The notes: generated from the letters alone by a model not told the origin. A stretch of 8,759 nucleotides of DNA from Faecousia sp. (GCA_029258495.1 JARHYV010000086.1:1-8759); one strand, 5' to 3'. Counted from the first letter of the stretch, positions 1 through 7,703 are shown. Made by a program: numbers and translations.

Positions 1-1020
1 CGCAGGCTGCCGGAGCTGAACCTGAGGACGATCCGGTGTCTTGTTCAGGGCAGCGAGCACTCCGTAGTGGATGCAGTCAAAGGCTGCCTTCTCCGACAGG
101 AACTTCACCTCGGTTTTGGCAGGATGCACATTCACATCCACCGTATGGGCAGGGAGCGTCAAATGAAGGACACAGGCAGGAAATTTTCCTACCATCAGCT
201 GATTTCGGTATGCCTCCTCCAATGCTTGGATGAGCAGACGGGAACGAACCGGTCTGTCATTGACAAAGAAGGTTTGCAGATTTCGGCTGGGGCGTGCATC
301 CGTGGGCTTTGAAACAAAGCCCGTGACATGATAGTCCTCCCAACGGGAGTCCACCCGAACAAAACGGGCAGAGTCCCGTCCGTATACACAGTAGACGGCG
401 GCACCCAGATCGCCGCTGCCGGGAGTTTGCAGGGTCTGCTTGCCGTCACGGATAAAGGTAAAGGCGACATTGGGATGCGCCAGTGCCTGCAGCTGGACGG
501 CGGCAGCCACTTTTCCGCCCTCTACGGAGTCTGATTTCATAAACTTCATGCGGGCAGGGGTATTATAGAACAGATCCCGGACGATGATGGTGGTGCCTTC
601 CGGGCAGCCGATCTCCTCTTCGTCGGTGATCTCGCCGGCCTCCAGCTGCAGGCTGACTCCGGAAATTGCGCCGGCGGTCTTGGTCATCAGATCCACACGG
701 CTGACAGAGGCAATGGCTGCCAAAGCCTCACCCCGGAAACCCATGGTCGCAATGGCGCCCAGATCCTCCGCGCTGCGGAGCTTGGAGGTCGCATGGCGCA
801 GAAAAGCCGTGCGTGCATCCTCCGGCGTCATGCCGCAGCCGTCGTCTGTGACACGCAGGAAGGTCATGCCGCCGTTGCGGATCTCGATGGTGATCTTGGA
901 TGCACCTGCATCCACCGCGTTTTCAAGCAGCTCCTTGACCACGGAGGCAGGTCGCTCTACCACTTCGCCGGCGGCGATGAGATTGGCGATATGTGGGGAT
1001 AATTGGATGATTTTCGGCAT
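1..1020 (-). CDS. mutL: DNA mismatch repair protein MutL, N-terminal part (3' end off window)
   Basis: MutL is the GHKL-family ATPase that couples MutS mismatch recognition to downstream strand incision and removal. The 340 codons visible here contain the whole N-terminal ATPase/transducer region. Motif I is KELLENAVDAG (about residues 29-39), with E30 and N34 matching the catalytic Glu and Mg-binding Asn of E. coli MutL (E29, N33). Motif II is DDGCGM (59-64), followed by GFRGEAL (94-100), DLFYNTPAR (149-157) and DVNVHPAK (295-302). The start is the ATG whose complement is at 1018-1020. It has an AGGTGA ribosome binding site at 1026-1031, and its first residues (MPKIIQLSPHIANLIAAGEV) align with known MutL starts. 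It is the last visible gene of the miaB-mutS-CPBP-mutL cluster, 5 nt after the CPBP stop. The linker and C-terminal dimerisation domain, including any metal-binding endonuclease motif, lie off the left edge, so endonuclease status cannot be judged. No internal stop or frameshift is seen. Confidence 0.97.
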   Translation of the reverse strand, partial: MPKIIQLSPHIANLIAAGEVVERPASVVKELLENAVDAGASKITIEIRNGGMTFLRVTDDGCGMTPEDARTAFLRHATSKLRSAEDLGAIATMGFRGEALAAIASVSRVDLMTKTAGAISGVSLQLEAGEITDEEEIGCPEGTTIIVRDLFYNTPARMKFMKSDSVEGGKVAAAVQLQALAHPNVAFTFIRDGKQTLQTPGSGDLGAAVYCVYGRDSARFVRVDSRWEDYHVTGFVSKPTDARPSRNLQTFFVNDRPVRSRLLIQALEEAYRNQLMVGKFPACVLHLTLPAHTVDVNVHPAKTEVKFLSEKAAFDCIHYGVLAALNKTPDRPQVQLRQPA

Positions 1021-1025
1021 AGCGG

Positions 1026-1031
1026 TCACCT
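1026..1031 (-). promoter_or_regulatory. mutL ribosome binding site overlapping the CPBP gene's stop
   Basis: Reading the minus strand, AGGTGA lies 8 nt (measured from AGG) before the mutL ATG. The TGA within this Shine-Dalgarno sequence is the stop codon of the upstream CPBP gene. Ribosomes finishing the protease therefore terminate on the mutL ribosome binding site, the usual geometry for translational coupling. Confidence 0.75.
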
Positions 1032-1715
1032 CAGATGAAATAGGCTGAATAGATTGATTGCGCTGTGGATCAGAATGGGAGCAATCAGCGAGTCGGTCGC
1101 CTTCATGGCCCAGCACAGCACCAATCCGGCAGGAAGATACTGGATAAAGCACAGCAGCAGGATCCGGGCAGGGAACAGACCGATATATCCCACCACATGG
1201 ATCCCGGCGAAAACAAGCACGGACAGGGCGAAAGCCCATGGCGGACTGCGGTGGAACACAGGTGCAAACAGCAGTCCCCGAAACAGGCATTCCTCTGCCA
1301 CGGGAACCAGAAATCCAATGCCGATCAGCATGGGAATAGGGGCCTCGTACACCATAGAGGCAACGGCAGCATCATTGACATTGGAAAAATCCGGATAGAG
1401 ATACAGCAGCAGTGCTCCGATCAGTGAGCCGGCAAGCTGAAAGACAATAAAGCCGGTGACGGCCACCGCCAATATGCGCACAGGATGCGCAAGGGCATTG
1501 TGGACGGAGCGGTGCAGCATGGTGCGAAACAGGATCAGGCAAACTGCAAAATTGATGAGATGATAGATAATATTTACGGTAGCCTCTGAAGTGATCCCAA
1601 CTGCCCTGCCCAGAGAAAACAGCAGACCGGGCAGCAGGAGCAATTCAAAAAGCAGATAGACAAAGCCCCGTTTTTGATTGACAGGGGAAAGGGTCAATGT
1701 AAAATCATGTTTCAT
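1026..1715 (-). CDS. CPBP family intramembrane glutamic endopeptidase (Abi/CAAX protease-like)
   Basis: This is a 229-residue, very hydrophobic protein with roughly six to seven membrane segments, including about 19-36, 48-65, 80-107, 127-150, 160-180, 184-204 and 207-225. It carries the complete motif set of the CPBP (CAAX protease and bacteriocin-processing) family: EECLFR (141-146, EExxxR), FAGIH (169-173, FxxxH) and HSAIN (217-221, HxxxN). These residues form the active site of Rce1-type intramembrane proteases, so the protein is probably catalytically competent. Bacterial members serve in bacteriocin self-immunity, peptide maturation or membrane-protein processing; the substrate here is unknown. 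Its ATG overlaps the mutS stop by 4 nt (ATGA), with no convincing Shine-Dalgarno upstream, so translation is probably coupled to mutS. mutL follows 5 nt later. No bacteriocin or prenylated-substrate gene is visible. Family assignment is firm, function is not. Confidence 0.9.
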   Translation of the reverse strand: MKHDFTLTLSPVNQKRGFVYLLFELLLLPGLLFSLGRAVGITSEATVNIIYHLINFAVCLILFRTMLHRSVHNALAHPVRILAVAVTGFIVFQLAGSLIGALLLYLYPDFSNVNDAAVASMVYEAPIPMLIGIGFLVPVAEECLFRGLLFAPVFHRSPPWAFALSVLVFAGIHVVGYIGLFPARILLLCFIQYLPAGLVLCWAMKATDSLIAPILIHSAINLFSLFHLR

Positions 1716-4312
1716 TTTAACATCTGTTTCAGCTTGAACAGCTCGTTCATGGCCTCGATGGGGGTCAGGGTTTCCACGGTCAGAGCGGAAAGTGCATCAC
1801 GGATCTGCAGGGCACTGACATCCATCATGGACACCTGCGCATCGTCGTGCTGTGTGGGCTGCTTGGCAGGCTGACAGCCGCCGCTTTCAAGCTCTTTCAG
1901 GATCTCACGGGCCCGGACGATGACGGAATTCGGAAGACCTGCAAGCTTTGCGACCTCGACACCGTAGGAGTCATCGGTAGCCCCGGGGACGATCTTTCGC
2001 AGGAAGATCATATCACTGCCCCGTTTTTTTACTGCGATATTGTAATTTTTTACATTGGGAAGTTCATTCTCAATGGTGGAAAGCTCATGGTAATGGGTGG
2101 CAAACAGGGTCTTTGCACCCAGCTTTTTGGGGTTGGCAGCGTGCTCTAAGACAGCTCGGGCAATGCTCATGCCATCGTAGGTAGAGGTGCCGCGGCCGAT
2201 CTCGTCAAGGATCAGCAGGCTCTTGGCAGTGGCATACTTCAGAATGGAGGCAACCTCTGCCATCTCTACCATAAAGGTGGACTGACCGGAGGCCAGATCA
2301 TCACTGGCCCCGATTCTGGTGAAGACCCGATCCACAAGCCCGATCCTTGCACTGCGGGCAGGGACAAAGGAGCCCATCTGCGCCATGAGGACAATGAGCG
2401 CGACCTGACGCATATAGGTGGATTTACCTGCCATATTGGGGCCGGTAATGATGGCGACCTGCTGATCGGCACTGCCAAGATGGGTATCGTTGGGGACAAA
2501 CAGCGCATCCTTCAGGACGACCTCCACCACAGGGTGACGACCATCCTGGATCTCCAGCTCACTGCCCAAGGTGATCTCGGGCCGGCAGTAGCCTCGCTGT
2601 ACCGCAACATTGGCAAGACTGCACAGGCAGTCGGCTGCGGCGACCGCTGAGGCAGAGGTCTGGACACGGCAGGCCTGTGCCGCCAGATGCTCACGCAGCT
2701 GGGTGAAGATCTGATATTCCAGAGCCACCAGTCGGTCTTTGGCGGTAAGGACTTGGGTTTCCAGTTCCTTCAGCTCCTGCGTGATATAGCGTTCACAGTT
2801 GGTCAGGGTCTGCTTGCGGATGTACTCGGCAGGCACTTGATCGACGAAGGATTTGGAAACCTCGATATAGTAGCCGAAAACCCGGTTATAGCCGATTTTC
2901 AGAGTGCGGATGCCGGTGCGCTCCTTTTCACTGGCCTCGATGGCAGCAATGGTGCCGGAGCCGCCGTTCATAATATCTCTCAGGTGGTCGGCCTCTTCAT
3001 TGGCTCCGGGGCGGATCATACCGCCTTCCCGAACAGTCAGAGGCGGCTCGTCCACAATGGTGCGCTCGATCAGGTCGGCACAGTCGGTGAGCGGATCGAT
3101 GGCCTCCTCAAGCTTGCGGAGCATGGGGGCATCCAGTCGGGAAAGCTGTGCCTTTACCTCAGGCAGCGCACGGCAGCCCCGGGCAAGCCCCAGAAGATCC
3201 CGGCAGTTTGCAGAGCCTGTGACGATGCGGGTCATGACCCGTTCCAGATCGGACACATCGTTCAGCGCCTGACTGAGCTCACCCCGGCAAATGGTGGAAT
3301 TGACCAGATCCTCCACCGCACCATGGCGGCGTGTGATCTCGGCAGCATCCAGAAGAGGCTTTTCCAGCCAGCTGCGCATCATGCGGCTGCCCATGGCGGT
3401 GCGTGTCTTGTCCAGAACCCACAGCAGGGTGCCTTTCTTTTCCTTGCCGCGCATGGTTTCGGTCAGCTCAAGGTTTCGCCGTGCATCCAGATCCAGCTCC
3501 ATGAACCGACCCGTTGTGTAGAACTGGAGCTGACGGATATGGGCAAGGTCGTTCTTCTGAACGAACAGCAGGGTAGAAAGCAGCGCACCGCATGCGATGA
3601 CGGTGCAGTCCAAGCCGGCGATCCCCATTTGGGCGAGGCTCTGATCAAAGTGCTGCTCAAGGAGCGTTTCGGCATCGGACAGCCGGAACTGCTCGGGTTT
3701 TCCCTCGTCCACGCAGCAGCTCAGCCGCTGAAACAGTGTGGTTTCCAGTTCTTCCTGATCCACACCCGTGCCGCCGCGGATGACCTCACTGGGGGAAAAA
3801 CGCCCCAATTCCGATGCAGCGGCAGCGGCATCTGAGCACACGGTTGCAAAAAATGCACCGGTGGAAACATCACAGAAGGCAAGACCGTAGCGGTCAGCCT
3901 CACCATAGACGCAGGCGAAATAGTTGTTCCGGCTTTCGTCCAGCATACAGCTTTCCGTAACGGTGCCGGGGGTGACGATCCGTGTGATATCCCTCTGGAC
4001 AATGCCCTTGGCAGTGGAAGGATCCTCCATCTGCTCGCAGATGGCGACCTTGTAGCCCTTCTGCACCAGTCGGGCAATGTAGGAGTCCACACTGTGGAAG
4101 GGGACACCGCACATGGGAGTCTGCTCTTCCTTTGGCTTGCCGCGATCCCGGGTGGTCAGGGTCAGATCCAGCTCCTTTGCGGCAAGCCGGGCATCTTCGT
4201 CGAACATTTCATAGAAATCGCCCAGTCGGAAAAATAAAATGCAATCCTGATTCTGTGCTTTGATATCGTTATATTGTCTGCGCATGGGGGTCAGCTCTTG
4301 ATTTTGAGCCAT
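1712..4312 (-). CDS. mutS: DNA mismatch repair protein MutS
   Basis: MutS binds mismatches and small loops and, after ATP-driven conversion to a sliding clamp, recruits MutL. The protein is 866 residues, the normal size for MutS1. The mismatch-recognition motif GDFYEMF places the stacking Phe and contacting Glu at F33 and E35 (F36 and E38 in E. coli). The connector, core lever and clamp region fills the middle. The C-terminal ABC-type ATPase has Walker A GPNMAGKST (about 624-632), a signature-like ASGQSTF region, Walker B LLILDEIGRGTS (about 699-710) and FATHYHEL (about 737-744). A QVSMM sequence (826-830) sits where a beta-clamp-binding motif is expected. The start chosen is the ATG 8 nt after an AAGGAG site and 5 nt past the miaB stop. 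An in-frame ATG 13 codons earlier (to 4351) lies inside miaB and lacks support. The stop shares 4 nt with the CPBP start. This is the full-length MutS1 type, not MutS2: it has the N-terminal mismatch domain and no Smr domain. Confidence 0.98.
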   Translation of the reverse strand: MAQNQELTPMRRQYNDIKAQNQDCILFFRLGDFYEMFDEDARLAAKELDLTLTTRDRGKPKEEQTPMCGVPFHSVDSYIARLVQKGYKVAICEQMEDPSTAKGIVQRDITRIVTPGTVTESCMLDESRNNYFACVYGEADRYGLAFCDVSTGAFFATVCSDAAAAASELGRFSPSEVIRGGTGVDQEELETTLFQRLSCCVDEGKPEQFRLSDAETLLEQHFDQSLAQMGIAGLDCTVIACGALLSTLLFVQKNDLAHIRQLQFYTTGRFMELDLDARRNLELTETMRGKEKKGTLLWVLDKTRTAMGSRMMRSWLEKPLLDAAEITRRHGAVEDLVNSTICRGELSQALNDVSDLERVMTRIVTGSANCRDLLGLARGCRALPEVKAQLSRLDAPMLRKLEEAIDPLTDCADLIERTIVDEPPLTVREGGMIRPGANEEADHLRDIMNGGSGTIAAIEASEKERTGIRTLKIGYNRVFGYYIEVSKSFVDQVPAEYIRKQTLTNCERYITQELKELETQVLTAKDRLVALEYQIFTQLREHLAAQACRVQTSASAVAAADCLCSLANVAVQRGYCRPEITLGSELEIQDGRHPVVEVVLKDALFVPNDTHLGSADQQVAIITGPNMAGKSTYMRQVALIVLMAQMGSFVPARSARIGLVDRVFTRIGASDDLASGQSTFMVEMAEVASILKYATAKSLLILDEIGRGTSTYDGMSIARAVLEHAANPKKLGAKTLFATHYHELSTIENELPNVKNYNIAVKKRGSDMIFLRKIVPGATDDSYGVEVAKLAGLPNSVIVRAREILKELESGGCQPAKQPTQHDDAQVSMMDVSALQIRDALSALTVETLTPIEAMNELFKLKQMLK

Positions 4313-4317
4313 GGCAT

Positions 4318-5727
4318 TCACTCCTTGTCTAAGCTGCCTGACAGACTCCATGTACTGGAGCCTGTGACGGTGACCATTGCATAGCTGCCGATCAGGCTTT
4401 CGTCGCCGGTCAGGCGAACCAGTCTGCCGCCTTCGGTGCGGGAGGTGAGCTTGTCACCGTCCACTCCGTCGATCAGCACCCGCATATGTCTGCCCACATA
4501 GGATTTGTGGATCTCTTCGGAAATGGAATTCTGAAGGCTGCAGAGCCGGTCAAAACGGGCATTTTTCTCTTCTTTTGGGGTTGGATCCTCCATTTCGGCG
4601 GCAGGAGTGCCGGCTCTGGGGGAGAAGATAAAGGTAAACAGGGCATCATAACGCACCTGCTGAATGAGAGTGAGGGTTTCTTCAAATTCCGCATCGGTTT
4701 CCCCGGGGAAACCGACGATGACATCGGAGGTCAAGACCAGATCCGGCATGACGCTCTTGGCATAGTCGATCAGCTCCAGATATTTTTCACGGTCATAGTG
4801 GCGGTTCATCGCCTTCAGAACACGGCTGGATCCGGACTGGAAGGGCAGGTGCAGCTGCTTGGCGATCTTGGGATAGGCTGCCATGGTGTCAAACAGCTTT
4901 TTGCCGGCATCCCGGGGGTGACTGGTCATGAAACGGATCAGAAATTCGCCGTCCAACTGGGCAATCTTGGCAAGCAGGTCGGAAAAATCGATGCTCTGCT
5001 CCAGATCCTTGCCGTAGGAGTTGACATTCTGCCCCAACAGGGTGATCTCCTTGCAGCCGGAGGCAATCAGCTCTTTACATTCTGCCAGAATATCCTCGGG
5101 CAAACGGCTGCGCTCACGACCCCGGACATAGGGGACGATGCAGTAGGTGCAGAAATTGTTGCAGCCATACATGATGGACACCCATCCCTTCAGGCTATTG
5201 CTGCGCACCACAGGCAGACCCTCGGCAATGGAGCCGGGCTCGTCCACGGAGGAGAAGGCACGCTTGGAGCCGGTGAGGACTTGGTACAATAGGCTGGGGA
5301 ACTGCCACAGGTGGTGGGTAGAGAAGACCCCGTCCACATGGGGATAGCTCTTGCGGATGCGTTCAACGACCTGCTCCTGTCCTGCCATACAGCCGCACAG
5401 GAAGATCTTCTGCCCGGGGTGACGGCGCTTGGTATGGGTCAATGCACCCAGATTGCCGAAGACACGCTGCTCTGCGTGCTCTCGGATGGCACAGGTATTC
5501 ATAATAACAACATCGGCACCTTCTGCCTCGTTGCAGATGGCATAGCCGGCATCGCTCAGCATTCCGCGGATCCGCTCGGAGTCGGCCTCGTTCTGCTGAC
5601 AGCCATAGGTTTCCACATAGGCTTTGGGAGTGATGCCCCGCTCCAACCAAATGGACTGGATCCGGGCGCAGTAGGACAGCTGCTCGTCCACTTGGGGCTG
5701 GGTAATTCTGGTGGTTTTGGTATTCAC
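4318..5727 (-). CDS. miaB: tRNA-2-methylthio-N6-dimethylallyladenosine synthase MiaB
   Basis: MiaB is a radical-SAM methylthiotransferase that converts i6A to ms2i6A at position 37 of tRNAs reading UNN codons, stabilising codon-anticodon pairing. The protein is 469 residues. An N-terminal methylthiotransferase (UPF0004) domain supplies C43 (YGCQQN), C79 (NTCAIRE) and C113 (CGCMAG), ligands of the auxiliary [4Fe-4S] cluster. The radical-SAM core has CxxxCxxC at C189, C193 and C196 within MYGCNNFCTYCIVPYVRGRERSR-type sequence. LGQNVNSYG (231-239) and a C-terminal TRAM RNA-binding domain (about 405-465) follow. The YGCQQNEADSE and GRERSR context favours MiaB over MtaB or RimO. The start codon is GTG at 5725-5727, preceded by a strong GGAGGA at 8 nt. 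The ~40-residue extension before the first cysteine is common in Firmicute MiaB. It is the first gene of the cluster, with its own promoter and mutS 5 nt downstream. Confidence 0.97.
   Translation of the reverse strand: MNTKTTRITQPQVDEQLSYCARIQSIWLERGITPKAYVETYGCQQNEADSERIRGMLSDAGYAICNEAEGADVVIMNTCAIREHAEQRVFGNLGALTHTKRRHPGQKIFLCGCMAGQEQVVERIRKSYPHVDGVFSTHHLWQFPSLLYQVLTGSKRAFSSVDEPGSIAEGLPVVRSNSLKGWVSIMYGCNNFCTYCIVPYVRGRERSRLPEDILAECKELIASGCKEITLLGQNVNSYGKDLEQSIDFSDLLAKIAQLDGEFLIRFMTSHPRDAGKKLFDTMAAYPKIAKQLHLPFQSGSSRVLKAMNRHYDREKYLELIDYAKSVMPDLVLTSDVIVGFPGETDAEFEETLTLIQQVRYDALFTFIFSPRAGTPAAEMEDPTPKEEKNARFDRLCSLQNSISEEIHKSYVGRHMRVLIDGVDGDKLTSRTEGGRLVRLTGDESLIGSYAMVTVTGSSTWSLSGSLDKE
4321..4326 (-). 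promoter_or_regulatory. mutS ribosome binding site
   Basis: The minus strand reads AAGGAG, 8 nt before the ATG at 4312. It lies inside the last codons of miaB, just ahead of that gene's TGA. It is the evidence for starting mutS at 4312 rather than at the upstream in-frame ATG at 4351, and it implies coupling with miaB translation. Confidence 0.75.
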
Positions 5728-5735
5728 AGTAAATA

Positions 5736-5741
5736 TCCTCC
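5736..5741 (-). promoter_or_regulatory. miaB ribosome binding site (for a GTG start)
   Basis: The minus strand reads GGAGGA, a near-perfect Shine-Dalgarno sequence 8 nt ahead of the GTG codon at 5725-5727. It decides the miaB start: there is no ATG at the expected distance, and the protein beginning there has the expected N-terminus. Confidence 0.8.
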
Positions 5742-5773
5742 GTAACTGGATAAAAATATCAATTTAATACAAT

Positions 5774-5802
5774 ATTTTATCATTATTTCAGCGAATTTTC
5801 AA
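5774..5802 (-). promoter_or_regulatory. Sigma-A-type promoter for the miaB-mutS-CPBP-mutL cluster
   Basis: On the minus strand, TTGAAA (5797-5802) is followed by a 17-nt spacer and TAAAAT (5774-5779). The spacer ends in TGA, so it also has the extended -10 TGn element. Each hexamer differs from consensus at one position. It lies between the upstream gene's terminator and miaB. Transcription would begin near 5767, leaving a leader of about 40 nt. This is prediction by pattern only. Confidence 0.65.
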
Positions 5803-5824
5803 GGGATAGATTGCGGAGATACAG

Positions 5825-5858
5825 AAAAACCCCGAAAGATCGGAAAATCTTTCGGGGT
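5825..5858 (-). terminator. Rho-independent terminator of the Na/Pi cotransporter gene
   Basis: A perfect 12-bp inverted repeat (ACCCCGAAAGAT at 5829-5840 against ATCTTTCGGGGT at 5847-5858) encloses a 6-nt loop. On the minus strand it is followed by five T residues (5825-5829). The hairpin begins 5 nt after the stop codon of the Na/Pi gene and separates it from the miaB promoter. Confidence 0.9.
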
Positions 5859-5863
5859 CTTGG

Positions 5864-7642
5864 TTATTTGGAGGGTTCCTCCGGGAAGGAATAGCGTTCC
5901 TGATATTTCTGGAAACGCTCGGAATATTTTGCGCTTTCGTCCAGCTGACCGGCTCTCAATGCGCCCAGATATTCGTGAGCCTCCAGTTTGCCCTCGGCTA
6001 CCTGAAGCATTTCGATGGCGATATTGGAACAGTGGTCGGCGATCCGCTCGTAGGAGGTGAGCAGATCCTCGAGGACGAAACCGTATTCGGTGCTGCACAT
6101 GCCGTCACGCAGGCGGCGCACATGGCGGGATTTGACCTCGCGTACCAGACTGTCAATGACCTGCTCCTGAGGCTCCACCTTCTTTGCGAGGAACAGATTG
6201 TTGGAAACAAATGCCTCAACCGTGCGATCCACGGCATCCATCACGGCACGCTCCAGAACAGCCAGCTCTGCCTTTGCTTGATCGGAGAAATTGATTCCTT
6301 TATCGGCGATCTCCTTGCCGGCCTTGGCGATGGAGATGGCATGGTCGGCGATCCGCTCCAGATCACTGATGCAATACAGCAGTGTATTCAGCGTGCGATT
6401 GTCATTTACAGCCAGATGGGCACTGGAAAGCTTTACAAGATAGGTGCCCAGTGCATCCTGATAGCGGTCGGAGGTATCTTCCAGAGCGCTGACCTGCTCC
6501 ATGGCTTTGTCATCGTATGCTCTGGTCAGGTCGATGGCCTGATGGACGGATTCCGCACAGACATTCGCCATACGATTGGCAATTTCGTGGGCGCGCTGTA
6601 CGGCAACGGCAGGAGTCGCCAGCAAGCGTTCATCCAGCAGCTCGTTGTGCTCGGGGGATGCTGTATCCGGTACGGAAAGGATCGCCAGACGCTCCAGAAC
6701 GCTGTGCAGGGGCAGCATCACAAGGGTGGTGATGATATTAAAGGCTGTGTGGATCATTGCGATGTCAAAAGGTGTGGCAAAATCATTCAGGAAATTCCAC
6801 GGATAGATGGCGCCGATGCCATAGAAGATCAGTACGAAGATCAAAACGCCGATGACATTGAAATACAGGTGCACCATTGCGGTACGCCGGGCATTGCGGT
6901 TGGCGCCCACGGTGGAGATCATAGCTGTGACGCAGGTACCGATGTTCTGACCCAGAATGATGGGCAGCGCGGTACCGGTGGTGACGACCCCGGTGGCACA
7001 CATGCTTTGCAGGATACCGACGGATGCAGAGGAGGACTGGATCACGGCAGTCAGCACAGCACCGGCGAGAATGCCCAGAACAGGGTTGGAGAAGGAAATC
7101 ATCAGGTTTGCAAACCAGGTTTCGTTCTCCAGAAATTTCATGGCATCGCCCATGAGCTGCATGCCGGTCATCAATGCCATGAAACCAAGCATAATGGTAC
7201 CGATGCCCCGCTTGCGCTCGGACTTGGTGAACATGAACAGGATGATGCCGATGGTTCCGAGCAGGGGAGCCAGTGTGGTGGGCTTGAAGAGCTGAACGAT
7301 CAGACTGTCGCCTTCCAAGGCGGTCAGGGACAGGATCCATGAGGTGACGGTGGTGCCCACATTGGAGCCCATGATGACGCCCACGGCTTGTTTCAGTGTC
7401 ATGATGCCGGAGTTTACAAAACCGACTACCATGACGGTGGTTGCGGAGGAGGACTGGATCACTGCGGTGACTGCCATGCCGAGGAAAAAGCCTCGCATGA
7501 CAGTGGAACTCATCTTCGCCAGAATGGTCTGCAATTTGCCGCCAGCCTGACGCTCAAGGGCTTTGCCCATGACATCCATACCAAACAGAAACAGTGCTAG
7601 TCCACCAAGCAAGGATATGATCTTGAGAATATACATGGTCAT
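5864..7642 (-). CDS. Na+/phosphate cotransporter family protein with C-terminal PhoU-like domain
   Basis: This 592-residue protein belongs to the bacterial type II Na/Pi cotransporter (NptA/YjbB-like) family, predicted to move phosphate across the cytoplasmic membrane with sodium. Residues about 5-315 form an internally duplicated membrane domain. The hallmark QSSSA motif occurs twice (63-67 and 202-206), and a GxNxGT motif follows each (92-97 GSNVGT; 231-236 GQNIGT). Residues about 345-570 are a soluble, helical PhoU-like domain with two metal-binding-type motifs, DLERIADHA (427-435) and YERIADHCSN (531-540). Length and domain order are typical for the family. The first of two nearby ATGs (MTM) is chosen because AAGGA at 7652-7656 lies 9 nt upstream of it. 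The gene is apparently monocistronic, with its own promoter and terminator. The E. coli homologue YjbB has been linked to phosphate export, so the direction of transport cannot be read from sequence. No symbol is assigned. Confidence 0.93.
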   Translation of the reverse strand: MTMYILKIISLLGGLALFLFGMDVMGKALERQAGGKLQTILAKMSSTVMRGFFLGMAVTAVIQSSSATTVMVVGFVNSGIMTLKQAVGVIMGSNVGTTVTSWILSLTALEGDSLIVQLFKPTTLAPLLGTIGIILFMFTKSERKRGIGTIMLGFMALMTGMQLMGDAMKFLENETWFANLMISFSNPVLGILAGAVLTAVIQSSSASVGILQSMCATGVVTTGTALPIILGQNIGTCVTAMISTVGANRNARRTAMVHLYFNVIGVLIFVLIFYGIGAIYPWNFLNDFATPFDIAMIHTAFNIITTLVMLPLHSVLERLAILSVPDTASPEHNELLDERLLATPAVAVQRAHEIANRMANVCAESVHQAIDLTRAYDDKAMEQVSALEDTSDRYQDALGTYLVKLSSAHLAVNDNRTLNTLLYCISDLERIADHAISIAKAGKEIADKGINFSDQAKAELAVLERAVMDAVDRTVEAFVSNNLFLAKKVEPQEQVIDSLVREVKSRHVRRLRDGMCSTEYGFVLEDLLTSYERIADHCSNIAIEMLQVAEGKLEAHEYLGALRAGQLDESAKYSERFQKYQERYSFPEEPSK

Positions 7643-7703
7643 TGAAAAAAATCCTTCTTTCTAATGGAAATTGCGCTGAGATGATTTGCAATCAATCGAT
7701 ACC

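Noticed and set aside
584..1048. 154-codon plus-strand open frame
   Set aside because: It is antisense to the mutL ATPase region, whose conserved motifs read cleanly on the minus strand.
2687..3835. 382-codon plus-strand open frame
   Set aside because: It is antisense to mutS, in which all MutS motifs are intact. No known family, start signal or promoter supports it.
4486..5292. 268-codon plus-strand open frame
   Set aside because: It lies wholly antisense to miaB, with a composition typical of a shadow frame.
5975..7342. 455-codon plus-strand open frame
   Set aside because: It is antisense to the Na/Pi cotransporter gene, rich in G, H, D and Q, has no recognisable domain or ribosome binding site, and arises from the codon usage of the real gene on the other strand.
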